From positions 1-13,077 of the forward strand of contig WFTN01000010.1 of the NCBI GenBank assembly GCA_015485455.1: a stretch of DNA of 13,077 nucleotides, in the 5' to 3' direction. Each line of letters starts with the position of its first letter. The first letter of the stretch is position 1. The DNA is from Planctomycetota bacterium. GTDB lineage: Bacteria > Planctomycetota > GCA-002687715 > DRQF01. The translations under genes were made by a program, and so were the position numbers. Below, piece after piece: positions 1 through 5,893 of the stretch. Below the pieces are notes generated by a model. It was not told the origin of the DNA and made no database searches. It was given only the letters and a program-made list of their open reading frames with translations.

Positions 1-1
1 C

Positions 2-1639
2 GCAAGTCTAACATTCAACGGAAAGACACCATTTGAAGTGGCCACTGTTCATTTGGAAGACGATGGTTTCCTCCTCAAATTCACCCAACCAATCCAGAAA
101 CCCGCAGGGGATTATCAAATCACTCCTCAGATCATCGAGTATGACTATAACTATTGGTGGGAATATGGCTCACCCGAAGTCCACAAGAAACCAGTCGAAG
201 TCGAATCCGTACAACGATCCGCAGATGGACTTCAACTCAAGATAAACGCCCTCCGCCTGAGACCAGGAAAAGTCGTCCAGGTGAATCTGGGAGAAATCAA
301 GTCAGTCTCGAAGACACCTCTCAGGCATGGGGAGTTCCACTACACCATAAACCAACTCCCTTCAGGGCACATGGTCAGTGATGTGGTGGCAAAGGTCGTT
401 CCTCCTCCAGCGGCCAAAGAAAGCCCCTACGAAGGGTGGGTTTACTTGAACAAGATCAACGGCGGCGATCGCTGGGACGGAGAAGGCTGGACCGCCGTGA
501 AACACACGGAGTCTGAATTGACCTTGGACTCCAACGACCCCAGCAAAATTAAGGTAATCGAATCCAAGAAACCGGACAACAAAGGAGCTGATGGCCAGTC
601 CAGCCCAATTTCTCTTCTGTGTCAAGATCCGGGGAAGCCCCATGACCTGACTTGTAAAATCTCTCACGGCGCCATAGAAACATGGTTCGATGTTTTCCTG
701 CCTCAAGGGGGAAGCGCAAGCGTTTTTTTTCAGGGACGCTACGAGCTTCTCTTTGCAGACGATGAAGAGGAAATGGGTCTTCAATTCGGCATCGTCCCCA
801 ATTCAACCGGAAAGAATGGCAAGAAGAATTCCATAGACATCTACCGCGGACCCGGTTCGTGGCACGTCGTCAACATGAAATTCCATCCACCTCGCTTTGA
901 CGAGACAAACAAAAAATTCCTCTCGGCATCTTTTGAAGACGTCACAATCGACGGCACACTCTTACACGAATCCGTTGAGCTGCCAGCCTGCTCCCCAAAT
1001 GCTCCGAACCAAGAAGAGTCAGGGGCACAAGGAGGAATCGTTCTCAGATGCAATAGCAAGCAGGCAGCATTTCGTCGTTTCTCCATGCGTGTCTTAGGAG
1101 CTCCCGCTGACGACGAAAACTGGGAGCCGATCTTCAACGGAACTGACATCGACGACTGGAGACGCTCCGATAAAGCCAAGTGGCGGGTGGAAAATCAAAC
1201 CATCATTGGCAGCGGCGAGACTGGCCACCTATTCAGCCCCAGAGATGACTACAGAAACTTCGAGGTGAAGGCCCGAGTCAAGATCAACGACCAAGGCAAC
1301 TCTGGTCTTTACTTTCGTACAACTTTCGGGCCGGGGTGGCCTCAAGGATATGAGGCTCAGGTCAACAGCACTTACCACGACCCAGTCAAAAGTGGCAGCC
1401 TCTACAACCTCGATGTCATCAAGGCCATGTTCGTCGAGCCAGGGGTTTGGTTCGACTACTATGTCCGCTGTGTGGATACAGACAAAGGCGTCCACATCGT
1501 CATCAAACTCAACAACTTTGTTGTCGTCGATTTTCTCGACAAGAAAAGAATCAACAAGAGTGGGCACATTGCTCTGCAGCAACACCACCCAGGCTCAGAG
1601 GTTCAATTTCGTAACATCATGATTCGTGAGTTGAACTAG
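2..1639 (+). CDS. C-terminal part of a large secreted protein with two DUF1080 (3-keto-disaccharide hydrolase) domains; 5' end outside the window
   Basis: The frame is open to the left edge, so the 545 visible residues are the end of a longer protein; the GTG at 38 is not needed as a start. Visible residues ~9-122 form a beta-sandwich-like domain (TPFEVATVHLEDDGFLLKF, YGSPEV) of the kind that follows PQQ-type sugar dehydrogenase or heme domains in large planctomycete and verrucomicrobial proteins. Residues ~142-367 are a first DUF1080-like domain (FDVFLPQGGSASVFFQGRYE, GPGSWHVVNMKFHPPRFD). Residues ~373-543 are a clear second one (WEPIFNGTDIDDW, NSGLYFRTTFGPGWPQGYEAQ, SGHIALQQHHPGSEVQFRNI). 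The DUF1080 family has a concanavalin-like fold and is linked to hydrolysis of, or binding to, 3-keto-glycosides. The missing N-terminus is probably a redox or propeller domain with a signal peptide, but this is inference. The gene ends with TAG and converges on the FG-GAP gene. Confidence 0.85.
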   Translation, partial: ASLTFNGKTPFEVATVHLEDDGFLLKFTQPIQKPAGDYQITPQIIEYDYNYWWEYGSPEVHKKPVEVESVQRSADGLQLKINALRLRPGKVVQVNLGEIKSVSKTPLRHGEFHYTINQLPSGHMVSDVVAKVVPPPAAKESPYEGWVYLNKINGGDRWDGEGWTAVKHTESELTLDSNDPSKIKVIESKKPDNKGADGQSSPISLLCQDPGKPHDLTCKISHGAIETWFDVFLPQGGSASVFFQGRYELLFADDEEEMGLQFGIVPNSTGKNGKKNSIDIYRGPGSWHVVNMKFHPPRFDETNKKFLSASFEDVTIDGTLLHESVELPACSPNAPNQEESGAQGGIVLRCNSKQAAFRRFSMRVLGAPADDENWEPIFNGTDIDDWRRSDKAKWRVENQTIIGSGETGHLFSPRDDYRNFEVKARVKINDQGNSGLYFRTTFGPGWPQGYEAQVNSTYHDPVKSGSLYNLDVIKAMFVEPGVWFDYYVRCVDTDKGVHIVIKLNNFVVVDFLDKKRINKSGHIALQQHHPGSEVQFRNIMIRELN

Positions 1640-1652
1640 CTGGTCACTTAAA

Positions 1653-1700
1653 CGTGGTGGGAATAGGCTCAAGCTTGAGCGAATGGATCAATTCCCCACG
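1653..1700. terminator. Nested inverted repeat between convergent genes, candidate bidirectional terminator
   Basis: A perfect 14-bp palindrome, GCTCAAGCTTGAGC (1667-1680), sits inside an outer stem formed by 1653-1664 and 1691-1700. The outer stem pairs over 10 bp with a 2-nt bulge on the left arm. It begins 13 bp after the stop of the DUF1080 gene and about 75 bp past the stop of the opposite-strand FG-GAP gene. Termination for either gene is inferred from position. Only a loose T-rich stretch (CTCTTTGCTT) follows on the + strand, so it is not a textbook intrinsic terminator. Confidence 0.4.
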
Positions 1701-1773
1701 AGCCTCTTTGCTTCATGTCTTGCCCAGTGAAGACAGAAAGTTCACGAATATACTGGAAGCACCATATCCATAT

Positions 1774-3447
1774 CTAAGGTGCCACGATAAAACGCAGTCC
1801 TGGAGAAGAGGTGATTACAGGACTCACTTCAAATATCTGAACGTAGACGTGAGAACCTGCCAAGAAAGGGTTCTGGCGAGACGCCCCAGGAATCGCCAAT
1901 TGCCCCATGAGATCGAACCCAAAACCAGCACTGTCAATAAGATTGATTGGGTCGATGGCAAGAAGCAATGGTAGATAGCCGAATAACAAGAAATCGCTTG
2001 GAGCTAGGCTCCGACCGAGTATACCCAAACCGCCAGGAGTCGCACCATCACAGAAGAGCGTGCCTGTGACTGCCAATGGATCTGCGGCATCCGGGAACCA
2101 ATTCAAGTCAAGACCGTGAGAAAAGGATGTTGTCGTGCGGTACTTAAGGACCGCCAAGGTCGGAGCTAAGAAAACCCGGGCACTGCCGCTATTGCTTCCA
2201 TTGTTATCGTCAAAACGAGCACCCACAATGAGGTCAGCGAAGCCATCCCCATTCACATCTCCAGCGTTACTCACCGAAAAGCCAAAGAAATCGAATCCGC
2301 TGTCACCGTCAAAGGTATGCAGAATGGTGCCGTCCACGCCAGAAAGAACCCGGGCGCTGCCGCTATCACTTCCGTTGTTGTCGTCGAAACGGGCACCAAC
2401 AATGAGGTCATCCAAGCCATCCCCATTCACATCTCCAGCATTGCTGACCGAAGAGCCAAAAAAATCGAAGGGGCTGTCGCCGTCAAAGGTGAAGAGAGCG
2501 CTGCCGTCTAAGCCAGAGAAAACCCGGGCACTGCCGCTATTGGTTCCATTGTTGTCATCCAAACCGGCACCAACTATGAGATCAGCAAAGCCATCCCCGT
2601 TCACATCTCCAGCATGACTGACTGATATGCCAAACTCATCCCCCCCACTGTCACCGTCAAAGGTAAAGAGAGCGCTGCCGTCTAAGCCAGAAAATACCCA
2701 GGCACTGCCACTATCGATCCCATTGTTGTCGTCTAAAATGGCACCAACAATAAGATCATCCAAGCCATCTCCATTCACATCTCCAGCATTGCTGACTGAA
2801 TAGCCAAACTGATCGTTCTCATTGTCGCCTTCAAATGTATAGAGGACACTGCCATCGAAACCAGAAAAAACCCGGGCACTGCCACTATCAGTTCCGTTGT
2901 TGTCATCTCGATTGGCACCAACGATGAGGTCATCCACACCACCTCCATTCACATCGCCAGCATTACTGACTGAATAGCCAAACCAATCGTGGGCGCTGTC
3001 ACCGTCAAAGGTGTAAAGAATACTGCCATCGAAACCAGAAAATACCCGGGCACTGCCGCTATTAAGGCCGTTGTTGTCGTCCAATGGGGCACCAACAATG
3101 AGGTCAGCAAAGCCATCCCCATTCACATCTCCAGCACTACTCACCGAAAAGCCGAACCGGTCGTCCGCACTGTCACCGTCAAAGGTGTAGAGAATACCCC
3201 CGTCTAAGCCAGAAAAGACCCGGGCACTACCACTATCAAGGCCGTTGTTGTCGTCGAAAGGGGCACCAACGATGAGGTCAGAGAAGCCATCACCATTCAC
3301 ATCTCCGGCATGACTGACTGAATAGCCAAACCAATCACTCATGCTGTCACCATCAAAAGTGTAAGCAATTGTCGCCTGAGCCTGACCCACAACAGACATC
3401 TCCACGATGACTAAGAACAAACAAACAACGAACTTGAGGTCGCTCAT
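1774..3447 (-). CDS. Secreted seven-repeat FG-GAP (integrin-alpha-like) beta-propeller protein
   Basis: The 557-residue product begins with a signal peptide (hydrophobic FVVCLFLVIVEMSVVG, likely cleavage after AQA at residue 25). Residues 26-429 hold seven tandem FG-GAP repeats with an exact 58-residue period. Each has the pattern YTFDGDS, FGxSVSxAGDVNGDGxxDLIVGA, DDNNG, SGSARVFSG. The D-x-N-G-D-G-x-x-D loops are the calcium sites known from this family, and seven repeats would close one propeller. Repeat 3 reads NGGG in place of NGDG, losing one ligand. Residues ~430-557 form a beta-rich C-terminal domain ending in HVYVQIFEVSPV and GLRFIV, like the terminal domains of many secreted planctomycete and myxobacterial proteins. 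The ATG at 3447 has a GAGAGG Shine-Dalgarno 6 nt upstream. It is probably extracellular or surface-attached, and its ligand is unknown. The repeats are too alike for standard function transfer. Confidence 0.9.
   Translation of the reverse strand: MSDLKFVVCLFLVIVEMSVVGQAQATIAYTFDGDSMSDWFGYSVSHAGDVNGDGFSDLIVGAPFDDNNGLDSGSARVFSGLDGGILYTFDGDSADDRFGFSVSSAGDVNGDGFADLIVGAPLDDNNGLNSGSARVFSGFDGSILYTFDGDSAHDWFGYSVSNAGDVNGGGVDDLIVGANRDDNNGTDSGSARVFSGFDGSVLYTFEGDNENDQFGYSVSNAGDVNGDGLDDLIVGAILDDNNGIDSGSAWVFSGLDGSALFTFDGDSGGDEFGISVSHAGDVNGDGFADLIVGAGLDDNNGTNSGSARVFSGLDGSALFTFDGDSPFDFFGSSVSNAGDVNGDGLDDLIVGARFDDNNGSDSGSARVLSGVDGTILHTFDGDSGFDFFGFSVSNAGDVNGDGFADLIVGARFDDNNGSNSGSARVFLAPTLAVLKYRTTTSFSHGLDLNWFPDAADPLAVTGTLFCDGATPGGLGILGRSLAPSDFLLFGYLPLLLAIDPINLIDSAGFGFDLMGQLAIPGASRQNPFLAGSHVYVQIFEVSPVITSSPGLRFIVAP
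2161..3372 (-). repeat. Seven tandem 174-bp repeats within the FG-GAP gene
   Basis: The protein repeats are also repeats in DNA, with a 174-bp period. For example, the plus-strand string GCCATCCCC (GCCATCCCCGT in one copy) starts at 2242, 2416 and 2590, exactly 174 bp apart. Variation is concentrated in codons for the residues after GDS, the position after IVGA, and the last residues of DDNNG. There are no spacers, so this is in-frame duplication and not an array of independent elements. Confidence 0.9.
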
Positions 3448-3453
3448 TAAATG

Positions 3454-3459
3454 CCTCTC
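3454..3459 (-). promoter_or_regulatory. Shine-Dalgarno of the FG-GAP gene
   Basis: On the minus strand this reads GAGAGG, 6 nt before the ATG at 3447. It supports that start, which also puts the signal peptide at the very N-terminus. Confidence 0.65.
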
Positions 3460-3479
3460 TACTTGGAATCATCAACACC

Positions 3480-3502
3480 GGGACTTTGGACGAGCAAGTC
3501 CC
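3480..3502 (-). promoter_or_regulatory. Perfect 7-bp hairpin in the FG-GAP gene leader
   Basis: GGGACTT (3480-3486) and AAGTCCC (3496-3502) form a perfect 7-bp stem with a 9-nt loop. It lies 32-55 nt upstream of the FG-GAP start codon and about 20 nt upstream of its Shine-Dalgarno. It could be a protein-binding site or an mRNA leader structure; no T tract follows, so attenuation by intrinsic termination is not indicated. The role is inferred from position only. Confidence 0.35.
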
Positions 3503-3659
3503 ACTCTTCCCGCAACCGTACAAGAACCACGACAGCACGTCCATCCTTCTTGTGGAGTTATTCTCTCTCATAAGGAAAGAAACTGCTCTCCTTGAGGGGC
3601 TCATAGGGGGTCACCCGTGTGGCCTTGGTCATGGATAGCTTCAGTTTCGACCCAGGGGA

Positions 3660-3692
3660 TTGAAGGTGAATTGAAGATGAATTGAAGATGAG
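3660..3692. repeat. Three tandem copies of an 11-bp unit
   Basis: The units are TTGAAGGTGAA, TTGAAGATGAA and TTGAAGATGAG, head to tail. They lie in the intergenic region and differ at one position each from the middle copy. The length is not a multiple of three and no gene covers it. It may be simple slippage, and no function is claimed. Confidence 0.6.
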
Positions 3693-3860
3693 ATGCAAGA
3701 GTATGAAGTGATTATTGACTGGCCCCTGAGTGAACGGGCCTATTTCTTCCAATGAGCTTGTCGTGAAATCAAATGTGAGAGCTTTATTGAAGCTGCAATA
3801 TGCCTTGCTTGGAATCCACCTCAGGTCACTTGATCGCGGACTAAAAGCAAAAATGAAAAA

Positions 3861-4808
3861 CTACTCAGACTCAAGATCCAAACAATAACGCCTCATCTCA
3901 ATTTCCTCGTTCGTGGGGTTGTGAATCCAAAGTTGGCGATCCGATTGGCAAAGGCAGCGGCTCAATTGTAGTTGAGCATCGAGAATAACACCCCTCGCTT
4001 CAATTGAACTTGCGAGAATCTCATCAATCTTCTTGTGACTCAGGGATACGGATTGAGCTGTGACCAACTGGGGGAAGAAATCCGGAAGATCTGATGACAA
4101 GATCCCGAACTTGGCCCGCGCCAGGAAGAAGGCGCCGTAGTGCTGAAAGAACTCGTCTTTCGTGAGCCCACTTCTCTCACCAAGAGACGGGATGTGCAAT
4201 TCATCATCCTGAGAATCTAAGTCATCCCAGTAAGGTTCATGGAGTTGATGAAAGTCGTTCAACCTGACACTGTTCCCAGAATGCCCAAAAAAGGCGCAGG
4301 CACGCTTGTAGGCAAAGGCCGATGCAAGAAACTCGTCTCGCGCCAAGGCATCACGAAACCCCGTTTCGTCTATCAGGGGCAACCCAGGCAGCATGTTCTG
4401 CGCAATGGCAGTGAATAGACCAGAACCGAGTCTCCTTTCAGAACGGAAGGAATCCTCGACCAGGACATCCCCAATCCCACAAGAGGGCGACCGCGACTTC
4501 AAGACTACCCCGGAGATCCAATCCTGTCGGAATCCTTCAACGGTCTCTTTGGACCATGAGTTCATAGCAACAGTCCAGTCCTCACCACTCTCATGAGTGA
4601 CCATGGACACAGCGCCGCTTTCATCTCCAACCAAACCGAGAGTCGGACGCGGTACCCCCAAACCAATGGCAACCTCCGGACAAACAGGATGGCGGAGCAA
4701 GTAAGGTATCTTGTCATCAGCGATAGTGGAGCAGAGTTTGTGCCCCCCGTCATAACGGACGTTCTCCCCAAGCAAGCACGCTGAAATGGCAATATTCAGA
4801 TTGGTCAT
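3861..4808 (-). CDS. DUF523 (TudS-like) and divergent DUF1722 fusion protein
   Basis: The 315-residue length matches the usual DUF523-DUF1722 architecture. The N-terminal DUF523 domain (~1-150) carries SACLLGENVRYDG (Cys11), HPVCPEVAIGLGVPRP (Cys43) and LKSRSPSCG (Cys110). These three cysteines bind a [4Fe-4S] cluster in the characterised member TudS, a thiouracil desulfidase. A linker (LPLIDETGFRDALARDEFL, FAYKRA) matches the usual join. The C-terminal part keeps FHQLH (near residue 185) and the final IHNPTNEEIEMRRY, which corresponds to the family's NPHPxELMLRNH ending. The middle hallmarks of DUF1722 (HSPxxYRxLGRLVA and HxNVLQHxxGYFK) are not recognisable. The likely role is desulfuration of a thiolated base or a related cytoplasmic sulfur reaction; the exact substrate is unknown. 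The gene diverges from cysteine synthase. The start at 4808 has only a distant AGGA upstream but places the conserved first cysteine at residue 11, as expected. Confidence 0.85.
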   Translation of the reverse strand: MTNLNIAISACLLGENVRYDGGHKLCSTIADDKIPYLLRHPVCPEVAIGLGVPRPTLGLVGDESGAVSMVTHESGEDWTVAMNSWSKETVEGFRQDWISGVVLKSRSPSCGIGDVLVEDSFRSERRLGSGLFTAIAQNMLPGLPLIDETGFRDALARDEFLASAFAYKRACAFFGHSGNSVRLNDFHQLHEPYWDDLDSQDDELHIPSLGERSGLTKDEFFQHYGAFFLARAKFGILSSDLPDFFPQLVTAQSVSLSHKKIDEILASSIEARGVILDAQLQLSRCLCQSDRQLWIHNPTNEEIEMRRYCLDLESE

Positions 4809-4902
4809 GGTATGGCTATTTTCCTAAGACTTTGCTGGCTTTCGCCAGGCAACGGTGTAGAATCCTAATGGATTGATGATCGCAGACCAATTCCCATGTC
4901 AT

Positions 4903-4910
4903 GAGGGTGA
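4903..4910 (+). promoter_or_regulatory. Shine-Dalgarno that fixes the cysteine synthase start
   Basis: GAGGGTGA lies just before the ATG at 4912 (GAGG ends 5 nt upstream). The earlier in-frame TTG (4873) and ATG (4876) have only weak purine runs before them. The protein beginning at 4912 opens like other cysteine synthases, a few residues before IIELIGDTPLV. Confidence 0.6.
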
Positions 4911-4911
4911 A

Positions 4912-5853
4912 ATGCACGACGCCATCTCTATTATTGAACTCATTGGCGACACACCCTTGGTGAAACTCCAGAGGATCGTGGAAGCTGACATGGCTTCGAT
5001 TTACGTCAAACTCGAATCACAGAACCCAGCAGGCTCGGTAAAAGATCGGATCGCGAAATCCATGGTCGAAGGAGCCGAAGCTCGTGGCGATCTTCGACCG
5101 GGAATGACAATCGTTGAAGCAACGAGTGGCAATACCGGGATCGGTTTAGCCTTCATCGCTGCAGCCAAAGGTTATCCCTGCATCTTAGCCATGCCTGACA
5201 GCATGACTATGGAAAGACGCCGCGTGGTCAAGGCTTACGGAGCGACACTTCACCTCACCCCTGGATCGGCAGGAATGCCAGGAGCCATTGCCAAGGCAGA
5301 GGAAGTATCGAAAGAAATGGGCGAAGATGCCTGGAGCCCAAGACAATTCGAAAACCCAGACAATGCATCAACACACTATGAGCGGACAGGTCCGGAGCTA
5401 TTTCAACAGCTACCGGAGATCGACTGTTTCATCACTGGCGTTGGGACGGGCGGTACCATAAGTGGAACAGGAAAGTTCCTCAAAGAAGTCAAACCGACGG
5501 TGCGTGTGCTCGCGGTGGAACCCTTGGCAAGTCCAGTTCTAAGCGGCGGCGAAAAAGGCCCCCACAAAATTCAAGGAATCGGTGCCGGCTTCATTCCAGA
5601 CATTTTGGATGCCGCATCCTACGACGCCGTTGAAAAAGTGAGTTATTACGATGCTGCCATGTCAGCCCGACGATTAGCACAGGAAGAAGGAATCTTGGCT
5701 GGGATCTCCTCCGGGGCCTCTGCGGCTATCGCCTTAGCGGAAGCGAAACGACTAGGCCCAGGCCACCATGTTGCTTTTATCATTTGCGACTACGGTGAAC
5801 GCTATGCAAGTCATGAAATGTTCGGCCCCACCCCACCTATTCCGGAAGCGTAG
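4912..5853 (+). CDS. cysK: Cysteine synthase (O-acetylserine sulfhydrylase), PLP-dependent
   Basis: Makes L-cysteine and acetate from O-acetyl-L-serine and sulfide in the cytoplasm. From the ATG at 4912 the protein has 313 residues, the family's normal size. Visible motifs are IGDTPLVKL (11-19), NPAGSVKDR with the PLP Schiff-base lysine at K44, the substrate loop TSGNTG (71-76), the PLP phosphate-binding loop GVGTGGT (176-182), the HKIQGIGAGFIP stretch (218-229) and SSGAS (266-270) near the pyridine nitrogen. The insert after Y109GA is of the CysK type. I cannot tell CysK from CysM, or from a cystathionine beta-synthase-like member, with certainty. The longer frame from 4873 would add 13 residues without a good ribosome site. 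The gene is divergent from the DUF523 gene and convergent with the CRTAC1 gene. A TAGAAT at 4858-4863 could be its -10 box, but no good -35 is spaced correctly. Confidence 0.93.
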   Translation: MHDAISIIELIGDTPLVKLQRIVEADMASIYVKLESQNPAGSVKDRIAKSMVEGAEARGDLRPGMTIVEATSGNTGIGLAFIAAAKGYPCILAMPDSMTMERRRVVKAYGATLHLTPGSAGMPGAIAKAEEVSKEMGEDAWSPRQFENPDNASTHYERTGPELFQQLPEIDCFITGVGTGGTISGTGKFLKEVKPTVRVLAVEPLASPVLSGGEKGPHKIQGIGAGFIPDILDAASYDAVEKVSYYDAAMSARRLAQEEGILAGISSGASAAIALAEAKRLGPGHHVAFIICDYGERYASHEMFGPTPPIPEA

Positions 5854-5893
5854 TAACCTCAAGCTCTCGTCTTAGGATTCCCCTGCTAACCCC

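Larger units (their letters stand above)
3448..3860. other. Intergenic region of about 410 bp between two minus-strand genes
   Basis: No convincing gene was found here on either strand; the short frames (60-80 codons) lack family features and good ribosome sites. The left part is the leader and presumed promoter region of the FG-GAP gene, including GAGAGG at 3454-3459 and a hairpin at 3480-3502. It also holds an 11-bp tandem repeat at 3660-3692. A GC hairpin at 3721-3740 (GGCCC/GGGCC, 10-nt loop) is followed by TATTTCTTCC on the + strand. A 5-bp stem (AGCTT/AAGCT) lies at 3780-3794. The last two lie 3' of the DUF523 gene and could help end its transcript, but neither has a T tract in the needed orientation. 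Confidence 0.6.

Noticed and set aside
1654..1974. Plus-strand frame of 106 codons after the DUF1080 gene
   Set aside because: It mostly runs antisense to the C-terminal domain of the FG-GAP gene, lacks a ribosome site and resembles no family.
2135..2617. Plus-strand open frame of 160 codons with a repetitive, Ser/Pro/Lys-rich product
   Set aside because: It is the antisense of the FG-GAP repeats. Its own repetition follows from the 174-bp period, and it has no ribosome site or family match.
2161..3372. Regularly spaced identical strings that look at first like a CRISPR-type array
   Set aside because: The period is 174 bp with no unique spacers, and the whole stretch is in-frame coding sequence for FG-GAP blades.
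3600..3665. Stretch with GGGGTCACCC and GTTTCGACCC suggesting a tRNA or other structured RNA
   Set aside because: No acceptor stem, anticodon arm or full T-arm can be paired around it.
3721..3740. GC-rich hairpin followed by TATTTCTTCC as an intrinsic terminator
   Set aside because: The T-rich side faces the + strand, where there is no upstream gene. For the minus-strand DUF523 gene it lacks a T tract and lies about 120 bp past the stop.
4873..4911. Upstream TTG/ATG start adding 13 residues to cysteine synthase
   Set aside because: No good Shine-Dalgarno precedes it, whereas GAGGGTGA precedes 4912 and family members begin close to that point.
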